The notes below the pieces were generated by a model, which saw only the letters and a list, made by a program, of their open reading frames with translations, was not told the DNA's origin and ran no database searches. Positions 10,492 to 22,347 of a stretch of DNA of 64,000 nucleotides are shown one piece after another. Position 1 is the stretch's first letter. Each line of letters begins with the position of its first letter. Origin of the DNA: Diaporthe sp. PMI_573 (taxonomy: Eukaryota > Ascomycota > Sordariomycetes > Diaporthales > Diaporthaceae); contig JAJTUP010000076.1 of NCBI GenBank assembly GCA_021399435.1, positions 186,001 through 250,000 on the forward strand. The letters are read 5' to 3'. Position numbers and translations under genes: made by a program.

Positions 10492-13400
10492 TCATGTATG
10501 GTTCGGGTCATCGTACGCCATTATGATCGACCACTGGCCGCCCTGAGCAGGTACCGCGCCACCTCCCGCCCCACCGCCACCTGGGTCCCCGGATCCCCGC
10601 TGCTCGCTACCGAGAGGCATGAGGGCGTTGGCGCTGTAGCGGTCCTGCGAGGAAGGCGTTACGCCTATCGGGATGGCGATGGTCCACTCAGGCCAGGGGG
10701 TTGCGCCCTTCGGGACTTGCGGCACCGTCGGCATGCAGTTGGGCGCCCCTGGGCCAGTGTTCATCCACCCTGCTGAGGCCTGTTGTTGGTGGTGGTGCGT
10801 CTGTGTTGCTGCTGCTGCTTGCTGTGCGTTGTTGTAGCTGACTATCGGGTTATGGGTTGCTCGTGGTGAATGCCCGGGTGGTGTGTGGGTCATCTGCGCT
10901 GCTGCTGCCGCTGCCGCCGTGGTGGTATACAGATATTGATGTGCAGATTCCCCGGTGACTGCTGGCATGTAAGACGACTGCATGGAGCTCGACGCCGATG
11001 CCGGTGTGGATATGGCGGACTGTGTGAGGTCAGCGTATTCCATCTGAGGATAGCCGGCGGTCGGTGCGGTCATCGAAGGGTTGTAATAGGGGTTGTTCGC
11101 CATGCCCGGAGCACGATGGATTGATAACTGCTCCGTCTCATTCACCATTGAACTCGGTGTCGTGCTATTGGATCGTAGTGACGGACGCCTGGACGCCGCC
11201 GAGCCAAATCCCTCCTGCTTGACTGTCATGGTGAGGTTGTGTTGGGGATGCGTAGCAAATTGTGAGACTGGCGTGCTGTTGGCGTTGGTGTTAGTGTTGC
11301 TGTTGCTACCACGCCTTGCTCCCAGGTCGTTTTCAATCGACGCGACTGTGCGATCGATGACCGACATAATCTGTGGCATTAACCGAGAATCGGGTCCTAG
11401 GATATGTTATGAGCATGTAAGCCAGATGGCTACCTATGTGATGGTCACTCACCAATGCCAAGGTATTTTGATACCTCCATTATCAGAGATAGTCCCATGT
11501 TTATGTCAGCCCTTAGGTTGGTGAGCTCGGTCAGCGCCATGTCCGCTCGTCTCTCCCAATGAGCGGTGACAATTGTGAATAAAGCAGCCACGTAGACAGC
11601 CAGTTGGTACCAGGTCGTGTCAAGCGACTTCGGCCGTGTCAATTCGCTCGCGATCCTGAGCAAACCCTTCGCTGACTCCTCGGAGACTTTGCTATTCTCT
11701 GCGACAAGGTTCGGATCGGTACTGACGCATCGAGATGGGTGCCGTAGATAAAACATGAACTCGTGGTTTGCGCCCGCAAGGTATGACGCGAGCATCTGGT
11801 TTTGTGGCTTGCACTTGTCCACTTGCAGCTCCTCTGGGAAGTCTCGTTCGTAGTTGCGGAATTGTTGCTCTAATCTCCGCACAGACGCCATGTACTTGTT
11901 CGGATCCTGGCGCACAGAGTACACATTGTTCCACAGCTCCATGAACAAGAATGACAACTTGAAGCCGGTGTGGCCCACGAGCCAGTAGCACTCTCCTATC
12001 CTTGTCGTGTCCGTGATCCCGCTCTCGTCGATACATTCATCCGGAACACAGATTGGCAGCTCTGTGTCGAAATCGTCGGCCCTGATGGGCATGGGCTTGC
12101 CGATTCGGCCGTATAGTATCACGACTATCATGAATATGCTCCACCATAGACGTTTTCGCATCTCGTTTTCAAGGGTGGTGGGTTTGTTCTTGTCAAGAAA
12201 TGCACGATGGAGGTTCATGTCCATGGCTCGTGTCCACGTCAGGGTGGCCATCAGAAAGGCGGGCCCCGGTTTGGGAAAGCCGCGACAGTGAGTTAGCATA
12301 AGCACTAGAGCCTGTGTAGCAGGAATAGACATGTCGCATCCTAGGTCCCACGTCTTGTCGAGGCACCAGTGGTAGTGCCTGTTTGACAAGTCGTTGAGCT
12401 GTGCTTTCCCGTCTGGATCTTCGCCGTCTCGCACGCTGAACTGATAGTACATAATGGCGAAGACTATATGCACAATAGCAAGCTCTGCTGTCGAGGCTTT
12501 GTACGTCTGGTCATCATATATCCGCGAAAGCTACGGCAACCGAGTGCATTAGAAGATAGCCCTACATCCGTTTGCACAAAATTAAATGGAAGAAACATTA
12601 CCAATCTAAGATAAGTCGGCTTGTGAAGAACGGGTATAAAGGGACCTAGCATCACGAAGAACCACTCGGAGTAACTGAAAGCCTCGTCTCTCGCAGGTAA
12701 TTGGATTTCGAGGGGCGGGTTGACCTTGGATACTGAGTTGACGAAAGATTGTGAAGACTTGTTGTAGAGCGGGGTGCTGTTGGGAATGCCCGGCGGTGGG
12801 CCGTCCAGGTCCGGAGCGTTGAAAGATGTGATGTCTATCGTCGTGCCTAGTATGGATAGCTGAGTGCCATTGATACTACACAAGGGTGCGCCTTGGGCTG
12901 CGACGCCGAGACGGGCGTCGGCTGTCCTCGGATCTGTAGTCTGGAGGGAAGATGCCTGCTGCGTGGTAGAATAGCCGTTCAATGATCTTTCAGGCTGGCG
13001 ATTGGCATCCTTGACCCATAGAGAGAAGAATTGTGTCCATTGGTCCTTGCTTGGGTCGTTGCCGGGGTCCAACGAGGTGCTTAATCCATAGCGAGGAGTC
13101 CACTGCCACGGTCGAACCTGAATTCCTCTGTCTTCGAGCAACTTCTCCATGTCACGCAGCCGAGTCATTATGTCCTTTTTCTCGCGCTCAAGCTGTTGCA
13201 AATAACCGCGGCGTTCTGTGCGCCCGGTGACGCGGTCGGTGACATAGCATTCGAGGTTCTGCTGAGCGCAGGGGGAGCATCCTTCGGGGAGGCCATCGCA
13301 CCGAATCTTGCGAACCTAGATTTGGTTGGACTCAGTATCAATACCCGCTGTCATCCAGGCTGCCCTTCTTTGTGGTTGCATGCGACGGGTTCCTTCTGGA

Positions 13401-13807
13401 ATCTTTACTTGACTGCCTGCTCCATGCGTGTGTCCGCATGGTCATTCTTAACAGCCGTAAAGTTTTTCTGGCATTAGAACCCGCCTCTGAAGACAAAGGA
13501 TGCACGATGAGAACAAAATGAGACTTTAGAACGCAAGACTTGTTCCTCTATTTTCATATTTCAAAAAAGAGCCGAACATATTCCCGCATGAAATGAAGAG
13601 AGAAGTAATGAAGTGAGGATGACGCACCTTGCAGCGATCGCACGCCTGGCCAGTACGGGTGTAGGATTGCAGTTTGTCTTTAACCACCTGCGAGAAATCC
13701 TCGGGGCCTCTCTCGAGACGAGGCAACTTAACCTTGGATACACCAGGGAAGCTGTCCTGACCAGACTCGCCCAGGCAAGGCCGCTTGCCAAGGCGTACTG
13801 ATGGCAT
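10492..13807 (-). CDS. Zn2Cys6 fungal-specific transcription factor (958 aa, 4 exons)
   Basis: This is a nuclear DNA-binding regulator. Exons are 13807-13628, 13315-12602, 12530-11453 and 11396-10492; the introns are 312, 71 and 56 bp, all GT-AG, and the frame is continuous. The zinc cluster spans the first intron: ACDRCK then VRKIRCDG, giving C-x2-C-x6-C-x6-C-x2-C-x6-C at about residues 55-82. A basic linker and short coiled coil follow (YLQQLEREKKDIMTRLRDME). The middle of the protein matches the fungal-specific TF domain (WSIFMIVVILYGRIGKPMPI, about 400-420). The C-terminus is a low-complexity region rich in Ala, Gln, Ser, Thr and Gly, typical of an activation region. The start ATG at 13807 is the only one close to the cluster. 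I cannot name the orthologue or its targets. It is the best preserved ordinary gene in the left half of the window. Confidence 0.88.
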
Positions 13808-14678
13808 GGTGCTCAATACGACGTCGGAGGCGGCCGACTATATTGCAGTGACCGCCTACGTCAAGGATATCCAAGCGAGGCTCTGATTTCTTCGATGCGA
13901 CGCTGATTGATGAGTCGGTCCCACTGGGCCAGCGACGGTGTGGTATACCCTGGTCATGAACAGGATCTGACGTTCAATGTAGATCTGAAGGTGCGTTGCT
14001 GCTAAGAATGAGCGGCGCGGGATCGACGTATTCTGCTGCTCGATGGGACGTTGCGCATTGAACGCTTTCTCAAAGCAGGTAAGAGAGTGGCAGGCAGGTC
14101 CTATGGGAAGGGTGTCTAAAGAGCTTCAAAAAGGCAATTGTGTGAGGAACCACTCGCACAGACAAGAGGGGTTTTCTGGTCTACTTTGTATGAGAGCTTA
14201 TTACCGAAGTGACCTATGATTGCCTGCAGCGAGGGCCTGGGATTACCTGACTTATGCAAAGCAACAGCCCGCAGTCGCAATCCACTGTGGCGGGGGGGGG
14301 GGCATGGTTGAGGCCACAGTGGACACATCTCTGCCAGCCTATTGTTGGCTGCTAAATAAAAAAGCAAGATTCATATGCTGAAAAACGGGCGCCAGGACCA
14401 ACTGAGACGGGCCGCGGTGGGGTAAAAGCGGTGTGCGGCTGCCAACCAATCCGTCTTACAGCAATCGTTACTAGATTCATAAGGACAAAAAGTAATCTGA
14501 TCATGCTGAGAACCCGCCCTTCTGCAATCAAGATCGGCCAGGTTGGTAGACGGAAGGTCTAGGAAACAAAGCATTTGGCCTCCTTGGAGCATCTCACTGC
14601 CTCGCTTCCCTTAGCGTTGTCTCGCAACAGGTTCGCTTGCCCCTCGCGGTCCCAGGCAGAAACTTCATTGCATTACGC
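13808..14678. other. Intergenic region upstream of the Zn2Cys6 gene
   Basis: This presumably holds the promoter of the minus-strand regulator. It contains a run of nine or more G near 14286 and no domain-bearing open frame. No terminal repeats other than the pogo-2a end at 14681 were seen. Confidence 0.5.
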
Positions 14679-14787
14679 TAACGTGGTTGGACAGTCAGCC
14701 GCGCAGGACACATGCCCGCGCACTTTTGCTAACTCCGCCAACTTTAGCCAGCCCTGGCACCCACCTAGTGCAATAGAATCAATAAAA

Positions 14788-14809
14788 GTTGGCACCAATT
14801 GGTGCCAAC
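14788..14809. promoter_or_regulatory. Palindrome in left subterminal repeat of pogo-2a
   Basis: The core TTGGCACCAATTGGTGCCAA reads the same on both strands, and the full palindrome is 22 bp. The same site occurs at 16877-16898 at the other end, and slightly altered versions occur at 44433-44455 and 46522-46543 in pogo-2b. Its conservation at all four ends suggests a dimeric protein-binding site; that role is inferred. Confidence 0.6.
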
Positions 14810-15002
14810 TGGTCTCAATTGCTCAATTTCAATCGACTTAGTCAATTTAGAGACGTTAGCGTGGCTGCAGTGCCAGTCTAAAGTGGCCGACTTTTGGTGG
14901 GAAAATCGGCTTCCCCACCAAAATGGAGCATTTCAACCATGCAGAATCAACCTCAATCTACACCAGCCAAATCAACTATTTTGGCGGTCCGACGCGGTCC
15001 GC

Positions 15003-16685
15003 TTAAGAATGTACTATTATACACTCTGAATCTGACTGACTAGACTCTTCTGCATCTTTCTCACAAGTTCTTGCGTTATGCCCAGTCTCGCCGCAGTTGC
15101 CACATCGTCGTTTGCTCGGTCCGCCGCGGTCCGCCTCCTCAGCACCACCAGCCATTTCACCAGCCGGCCGCTTCCCCTTTTGTTTTTCTTCAATTATCAC
15201 CTGAGATTCCTCAATACTAAGTGCCCCTCCAAGCTGGACCCGACTTCTTTTGGCCCTCCGGCGCTTGGCGAGCCCAATATTAGCCTTCTCAAGGGTACGG
15301 ACCCGATCATTCAAAAGAGTAATCTGATGCGCCATTGCTTGTGCACCCTTTGTAAACTTCTCAATTGCCTGGATAATTGGTGTAGGGGAGCTGCCCTGAT
15401 GGGCTGAGATCTTGCCCTTGATAAAACTTGATTGCTGGACAGTCTGGTGGGCATTGGAAGGTGTTTGTGATTCCCATTTCGATGGTGACACAGGGAGGGA
15501 TTGTACTGGAGTTTGTAGGCGGACATCCAGCTTGGAAATGACAGAATCTGGGTCCCATGGAGAAATTCCAGCCCCTCTGAACCCAGCTTTCATGTTTTCT
15601 TCCGTAAAGACCTTGTCGTGGGCTGCCTTAAACGCAATGAAGAACTCGGACTTGGTGATGTGGTTGATGGAGGCCCGGATGAAGAGGTTGATCTCATCGC
15701 CGTATGCACGCTTCAATAGCGAAAATAATGCAACATCCAATGGCTGGAGTAGATGAGATGAATGTGGTGGCATGCTAATAGGGATAATGTTGTTTTCCTT
15801 GCAGTACTGTTCGAACTCTGCTGATACATGGCTCTCGTGTCCATCCAGGATGAGCATCCGGTATTTGCCCATTGTTCGCTTAATTGTATGCTTATTAAAG
15901 TGCTGAATCCATTCTAGACCAGTCTTGTTATCCGTCCATCCATTTGGAGTAGGCTTGATTACCCAATCGGCAGGAAAACCCGACTCTGTGGTCCAGTTTG
16001 CAAGGTGGTAGGCGCCTTGGACAATGACGAATGGCGGGATACACCAGCCCTTTGCATTGATGCATTCAATAGCTGTTGCCCATTCACGGTTTCCAGGCTG
16101 TATAGATTTAGCCTTTCCATGCCGATCAGAGCGTGTAACAACCAGGGTTGAGGTTATCTGGCCCATCATGAAGCCAGTTTCGTCGAAGTTGTAGAGATCG
16201 TCATCTGTGATCCCATACTTGGCCATCATGTTGCGAAGTAGTCGGAACCAGTTTCCAATGACCTCAGGATCTTCGCAGAGGGCCCTCTGGTAGTCGTAAG
16301 GCCGAGAGAATCTTGTTTTCAAGCTTGGTTGTGCATCCACAAAGCGTCGTGCCCATCTGGTGCCAACAGGCTTGCCATCACGCGACGCCAGCAGGAGGTT
16401 GGCCATATCTTCCACACCAGAAAGTCGCATTGGGAATCCTCGTGCATCTTGCTCAATGATATATTGAACAAGTGTTTGCTCTTCAATTGGGTCAAGTTTA
16501 TGCTTCTCGACGCGTGATTCTTCACGCCGGGGTCGGTTGTTCATCCTGTCACGTAGAGTAGATTCAGGGATATGAAAGATCCGAGCAGCCTGACGTCTAC
16601 TCAAGGGTTTCTTTTGGTTTTTTTTAGAATTCTCGATTGCTTGAAGTGATAGTTTGATTTTATCTTCTTTCGAGTAGATTGGCAT
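15003..16685 (-). CDS. pogo-2a transposase (560 aa, intact)
   Basis: This is a cut-and-paste DDE transposase of the pogo/Fot type. Residues about 12-50 form a psq-like helix-turn-helix (RQAARIFHIPESTLRDRMNN). A CENP-B/Tc5-type second DNA-binding region follows (VEDMANLLLASRDGKPVGTR). The catalytic core shows NFDETGF (about 167), LILDGHESH (about 277) and LLQPLDVALF (about 311), giving the acidic triad. The C-terminus carries a CCHC zinc knuckle, CGNCGETGHNARTC (about 530-543), not found in every pogo transposase, then an acidic Ser-rich tail. The start ATG at 16685 follows a long AT-rich leader. There are no stops or frameshifts, so the copy may be active. Its first 57 residues differ from pogo-2b far more than the rest does. 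Confidence 0.93.
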   Translation of the reverse strand: MPIYSKEDKIKLSLQAIENSKKNQKKPLSRRQAARIFHIPESTLRDRMNNRPRREESRVEKHKLDPIEEQTLVQYIIEQDARGFPMRLSGVEDMANLLLASRDGKPVGTRWARRFVDAQPSLKTRFSRPYDYQRALCEDPEVIGNWFRLLRNMMAKYGITDDDLYNFDETGFMMGQITSTLVVTRSDRHGKAKSIQPGNREWATAIECINAKGWCIPPFVIVQGAYHLANWTTESGFPADWVIKPTPNGWTDNKTGLEWIQHFNKHTIKRTMGKYRMLILDGHESHVSAEFEQYCKENNIIPISMPPHSSHLLQPLDVALFSLLKRAYGDEINLFIRASINHITKSEFFIAFKAAHDKVFTEENMKAGFRGAGISPWDPDSVISKLDVRLQTPVQSLPVSPSKWESQTPSNAHQTVQQSSFIKGKISAHQGSSPTPIIQAIEKFTKGAQAMAHQITLLNDRVRTLEKANIGLAKRRRAKRSRVQLGGALSIEESQVIIEEKQKGKRPAGEMAGGAEEADRGGPSKRRCGNCGETGHNARTCEKDAEESSQSDSECIIVHS

Positions 16686-16876
16686 TGTGGATGTTGATTT
16701 CTAGCGTGTTGAATATTTAAGTAGGTAGAGTGATGCGAGACTGACGCGAAAAATGGGGACGCGATTCGCACCAAAAACAAACCCGCTCACCAAAACTTTA
16801 AGTTTTCAGACTAGCACTGCAACCCCACCATGCCTCCAAATTGACTAAATTGATTAGAAATAAGGAATTTAAATCA

Positions 16877-16898
16877 GTTGGCACCAATTGGTGCCAAC
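16877..16898. promoter_or_regulatory. Palindrome in right subterminal repeat of pogo-2a
   Basis: A 22-bp perfect palindrome identical to that at 14788-14809. It lies between the terminal repeat and the transposase start, so it could also overlap the promoter and allow the transposase to affect its own expression (inference). Confidence 0.55.
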
Positions 16899-17007
16899 TT
16901 TCATTAATTCCTTTGCCCTAGGTGGGTACCAGGGCTGGCTAAAGTTGGCGGAGTTAGCAAAAGTGCGCGGGCATGTGTCCTGCGCGGCTGACTGTCCAAC
17001 CACGTTA

Positions 17008-17344
17008 CTTCTTCTCTAAAACAAATGCCAGATCAGCATTCTTCATTGCCATCATCACCAGTCATTCCACCTAGCCCCTGTCATAAACGCAACGTCATTT
17101 CTAGATCCGAAGTCCCTGGCGTAAAGAAACATTGTAGCTCTGCTAGGTTGCCCAAGATATACATCCTATACTGCGGGCGCTTCCCTGTGACTTCACAAAT
17201 TCGTGACAGTAAGATCTTTATCAATCCTTTCTTGAGGCAGGTCTTTTGTCTTTGTGAGAGGCTTTCTCCAGCGGCACTGGAAACCTCAGGGAGAAAAAAC
17301 GTGAACTTCGTCAGTTTCCGTGACCCAGAGCTGTCATCTATCGG
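17008..17344. other. Spacer between pogo-2a and hAT-5
   Basis: About 340 bp with no recognisable gene. A 92-codon minus-strand frame (17359-17081) has no known domain and overlaps the hAT-5 terminus. Confidence 0.4.
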
Positions 17345-17480
17345 CAGGGCTCCCAGCAACGCAATGTGGGCAACTGTTTAGCAATATATTGCGGCAACGC
17401 AACGCAATGGGGGAATCGCGATTACTAAAGGCAACGCAACGCAACGCAATCTCAGATGGGCAATATTGCCTTTACGTTGC
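17345..17480. repeat. Left subterminal GCAACGCAAC repeats of hAT-5
   Basis: The unit GCAACGCAAC/T occurs singly and in tandem several times, mirrored at 25700-25800 near the right end. They are likely transposase-binding repeats. Confidence 0.7.
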
Positions 17481-19596
17481 CTTCGTTGCCGTCGACCCAT
17501 TTTTTATGCTTTTTGAGCCCCTTGGTCCCCTGAGTCAGCTATATAGGCTCAAATATAGCCGGTCAATACAATCACGATAGAGGCTTGGCGCGACATACAC
17601 GCGTGATGTACGCGTGATGCCTGCCAGACCCTTTGACAGTGATCGGAATGGTCCGGTCTGACTTGGTCTTGGTCTGGTCTAGACCGCCAAGACTTGGTCT
17701 GGTGGTCTTAATGGTCTGGACCGGTCTGGCTATAAATAGATCGGGGTGGCTGGATCTTAGACTAATGCGGTTAGAACATTCAGTACGAAATGAAATTATG
17801 AACCCCGGAGAACAGCTGAGTTTTCCACTCACATAAACAATCAAGTCCATAACAACCTGCTTGTATGCTATTGTTATGGAGTCATCAACTCCAACCTTAC
17901 CGTCTCCATTGACTATAATGATACCAAATTCAACGTCTCTTACACCATCTCCTGTCCCTACGTCGTCACCCACCCCTACTCTATCACCAGCCCCTGTTCG
18001 ATATCACGAACCTCCGGATGAGTTCGTACAGGACCGTATCACCTACGTGAAACGCGCGACAATTGCAAAGAAGGGATTTCGTCTAGGTTCATCACACATC
18101 TGGAAGTATGGCCTCCAATACATTCGAGGTAGCGATAAGAAAGAGGTGTATTACTGTCAACGGTTGGAAAGAACAAGCAAGAATTGTTTGTTATCAACGG
18201 CACTTCTAGGGTCAGAAATCACCTGGAACAGAAGCACCAGATTGATCCCCAGAGTGGTATCAAGAAACATAGTTCGACACGGAAGTCTGTATTGGATCAG
18301 CAGAAGAGCGCGGCTGCTACTAATACCTTCTTCTGGAAAGATTCAATTGAGAAGTTCAAAGAGCTTCTAATTCGTTGGATTGTGTACTGCCATATTGCTT
18401 TCTTTCAATTAGAAAATCAGTATTTCCGAGAACTACTCTTCTTTTTGAATCCGGCACTCCTCAACCACCTCCCCAAGGCAGCGAAAACTATTCGAAACTG
18501 GGTTATGGACGCCTTTCTGTCGAAGAAGCAACGGCTCAGAGAGGACCTCCAGCGCTCGCGGAGTAGAATCTCCATCTCCTTTGATCTCTGGACTTCGCCA
18601 AACCCTTACGCTATTCTAGGTGTCATCGCCATGTGGATTGACACTACCGGCAAGCGACGAACTACCGTTTTGGGTATACGACGTGTGTACGGCGAACACA
18701 CTGGCGAGGATCTTGGATCAGTTGTTCTTGAATTGCTAAAAGAATATGATATTGGCGGAGATCAGATTGGATACTTCATGCTGGACAACGCCTCGTCAAA
18801 TGACACCGCTGTTGAATTCATACTCAAGGAGCTCTGCCCATGGATGGACTCGAAACAACGTCGCCACCGCCGACTTCGCTGCTTGGGCCACATTGTCAAC
18901 CTCTGCTGCCAGGCGTTTCTCATGGGTCGGAACTGTGAGAAGTATCTAGCAAAGCTTGAAAAGCACTATCAACGCGGAGACTATGCGAAGGTGGAAGAGC
19001 TCTGGAAAAAATTTGGATGTTTAGGTCGGCTTCACAACCTCGTACGATACATTAGGCTTACTCCACAACGCCGTGAGGAGTTTGCTGCAATCATTATCGG
19101 CGGAGATCTCTCTGAATTCGACGGGCTCGAGCTTATCCAGAACAACTCGACACGCTGGAATTCATGGTTTCATTCAATTACACGGGCATTGAATGTTCGG
19201 GAACGTTTAGAGATCTTCTCAGCTCGCCATGTACCTGGGAAAGGCTCTCAAGGGATTGCGAACTTTAAACTTGATGGACAGCACTGGTTCGAGCTTGAAA
19301 AGATTGAACTCGCTCTAAAAGACTTCTACGCTGCAACTTTGCTATCTGAAGGTAAGAAGACGTCACTTGCTGACTGGTTTTCAACTTTGGACTGCCTTCT
19401 TCGAGAGATAAGCGAGACGAAGGATCACTACCACGACATCCACTCTGAGGACGATAATAACTTTACATGGAAGTACCTTCAAAGCTGCGCAGATGCCGCG
19501 TGGTCAAAATGCGCCGAGTACTACAACAACCAGCAGCTGAATTGGCAGAATCGATTCCCTGAAGATACTGACCTTCCACCGGCGTACTATGCGGCT

Positions 19597-22347
19597 CAGT
19601 GTTGCTAATAATATAAACAATACGTATATTGGCAATATGGAACCCTCGCAATATTATTGTATTGTCAGGTGGTGCGTATTGTATTACGCAATATGGCATT
19701 GGTCCATATTGTATTGTATTGCCAAGAACCCAATATATTGGCAGTGTGACAATATATCCAATATATTCCACGTGACCTTCATCATTCAACTGCCGCGGCG
19801 AGAATATCGTCGCCTTGAAAATCCCGTATCCTAAACCATGACTTCAAGCATTCTAATGCTTCAACCATATCACTCCCAAGTCGATTTCGACGATCTGTAA
19901 TGGTTATCTTTGCCCCAGAGAAGAGTCGTTCAGGCTCAGCAGACATTGCAGGAATTGACAGTATATCCACAGCCATTTTGCTCAGGTTGGGGTAGTTCTT
20001 TTGCTGTGTCTCCTCCAGCCACCATGCAAGGGCGCTCGTAAACCCATAAACCCGCTCAGACTTACAATAGCGCTCATACTCGTCTGTGATAAGCGCTGGT
20101 TGTAGATGCTTGTTTCTCCAATTTAAGAACTCGTTCGTAGTCGTTGACGGGACCTCAGATAGAGGAAGATGCGGCTCCACAGGTTTGTACTCATCCCACA
20201 GTGCCTCTATCAACTTCTTCGACGGCTCAACCCATTCCTTCTTCCAGTTCTCGTGTATGTAGTGCCATTTATGCGAAGGGTGGAGCACAATCGCCGCAAC
20301 GTAGGCAGGCGATTCATCAGTAAGGCGATAGTACTTGTCCATTTTAGCCCATCCCGAGTTATACATCGGCGTCATAATCCGGTCGTCCATATGTGCCTCC
20401 TTCCCTGCTTCGAATTGTGCCAATACAAAGTCCATAGCCAAGAGGACATTGTCGAGGGTTGCAAACGATGACTCGAGAGCCTTGGTAGTCATTTTGAGCT
20501 TCTCTAAAAAGGACTTGATCTTCTCGAGGATGATCCAGTCCTCTGAAGAGAGCTCATCTCCAGCGCAATCTGCTTCCACCCACTTGTTGAAATACCCGTC
20601 GATTGCGTCTCTAAGATGAAAGGCCGATCGTAGCATGATATACCACGAACTCCACCTCGTGTCGTTATCTCGCGCAAGCTTGCGGCTATGGCTAATAGCC
20701 ATAAACTTCTGGTAACGCTGGACACTTCGTTGGATGAAAACGACGAAGTTATGAAGCTTGCCAAGAGGACCCTTTTGCCGCCACGCCTCGATCTCCTTTC
20801 GTGTCACTTTATACGTACCAGGATCGTCGTGTTCTAGCTTCTCGTCGTCGGTAATGAAGAGGAAAGCTTTGGCGGCGAGATTGATTATGTGGCCTTGGCA
20901 GCGAAGTCGGTGACATTTGGGGTCGTATTGAATGTCAAATCGGCGCAGAAGGCCTGTGAATATTAGGGTAAATCAGAAGAAATAATGCGTCATACTGACC
21001 AAGAGAAAGATGTCTCATCATTGTATCGTTATTGCCCGCATTGTCCATCACGAAATACCCAAGTTTTGAAGCAAAACCCCATTCATCAACCACTGCCAAA
21101 ATTGCCGCTGCAAGGTGAGAACCATCGTGCTCACTGTCGATGTCTTTCAACGCCAAGACATGGTGTTCCAGCTGACCGTCTTCCGTAACATAGTGAGCGA
21201 CTACGCCTAAGATGGCCAAAGAGTTGGGAGAAGTCCAAAGGTCGCAGCTAATGTGAATACTTGACTTTGCCGACTGTATGCGCTGCTTGACCTTCTCCTT
21301 CTGGCATTCATACTGCCGCATAATCCATTTCTTGATGGTCTCGTGTGTATCTGGAAGCCAAGTATCGATATCGGTATTGAGGCAAGCCAAGAGTGCTCGG
21401 AACTCTGGGCATTCCACAAGCCGGAATGGGAGAGAACAGGCTGTAATAAACCTTACGTATAACACTTCGAGCTGGTTTGGGTCGATCGAGTCTCCGGATT
21501 GATCGTTGAGCCGACGGCGTTTTCGGGGGTTATATTCGGCCGTAACACGAGCTTGTTCGAGAATAGTTCTTATATTTGTGACTTTAGCTGTTCGAGGGGC
21601 GCCTTTTGGGAGACCATGGCCATCGGGAAGGGGATCTGTCAGGTGCTTGGCTGGAGCGGCAGTTCCACCAGAACACGAATACGTTTTATCACAATGCTTG
21701 CAGCGCCACTCTTCTTTTCCGGTCCGTTGATTGTAGTATCTCGTCTCTATCTCCTCATCTGGCATATGGGAGAAGACCCACGATGTTCTTGGCTTGGCCA
21801 AGGAGGCTGTGGAGGCTGTGCGAGGTCGCGACGATTGGCAATTGGATGTTTGGCTCTCGTCTGGGTCATGTAATTGCTGACTGGAGAGCTCCGAAAAGTT
21901 GTCTGATATTGACGACCTTCTTCGTTGCGACGTTTGAACAAAAGGCAGGCGTTGTTGAGGCATGGGGGATGTCGGTAGTCCTCCGTAGAGTGACGGAAGT
22001 GGGGTCGGGAGGCCGTTGGCGAACGATACCCTACCCTGTAGGCATCGAATTTTATACTTTCACTAACTACGCGTTTTCTTGCCCACGACGTAAAACAATA
22101 AACCATTTACGCGTTTTCTTCAACGCGTCACCACATGTCGACGTTAATTGTCAACAAACAAGTGCATTTTTGGCTAAAGACCCGGCAGCCAATACAGACA
22201 ATATATTGCCAATATGGATAGTTAGCCTTATATTGTATTGTCACAATATCACAACCGGCGTATTGTATTGGTACAATATCAGAAAACGCATATTGTATTG
22301 TATGTATTGCCGTATATTGTTTTATTGTCATATTATTAGCAACACTG
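19597..22347 (-). mobile_element. hAT-4, innermost intact hAT element
   Basis: The element is 2751 bp with the terminal repeat CAGTGTTGCTAATAATAT perfect for 18 bp. It is flanked by a perfect 8-bp duplication, ATGCGGCT, at 19589-19596 and 22348-22355. Subterminal DNA (19610-19775 and 22195-22335) is rich in ATTGTATTG and CAATAT motifs. It is the youngest of the three nested insertions. Confidence 0.95.
19782..21963 (-). CDS. hAT-4 transposase (711 aa, intact, one intron)
   Basis: Exon 1 runs 21963-21000 and exon 2 runs 20953-19782, with a 46-bp intron (GTCAGT...CACAG) that keeps the frame. The N-terminus is Ser/Gln-rich and leads to a BED-like zinc finger (WRCKHCDKTYSCSGG...KHL, about residues 85-110). 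The RNase H-like core shows IHISCDLWTSPNSLAILGVV, FVMDNAGNND, CQGHIINLAAKAFLF and ARDNDTRWSSWY. The C-terminal dimerisation domain is complete: YPNLSKMAVDILSIPAMSAE then RLFSGAKITITDRRNRLG. No stops or frameshifts were seen. This is the best candidate for a currently functional hAT transposase here. It could in principle act in trans on copies with the same ends. Confidence 0.92.

Larger units (their letters stand above)
14681..17005 (-). mobile_element. pogo-2a, intact pogo-like element with long terminal repeats
   Basis: The element is 2325 bp and is flanked by TA at 14679-14680 and 17006-17007. The terminal inverted repeats start ACGTGGTTGGACAGTCAGCC and match over about 87 bp with one visible mismatch. 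They then run, less perfectly, into an internal palindrome. One long open frame on the minus strand encodes the transposase. Its sister pogo-2b (44325-46650) is 2326 bp. Confidence 0.93.

Noticed and set aside
11093..11524. Plus-strand 143-codon frame
   Set aside because: It lies antisense to the last exons of the Zn2Cys6 gene and crosses its intron; no domain.
14270..14310. G-run as a possible quadruplex or regulatory site
   Set aside because: A single G homopolymer without further spaced G-tracts; no support for function.
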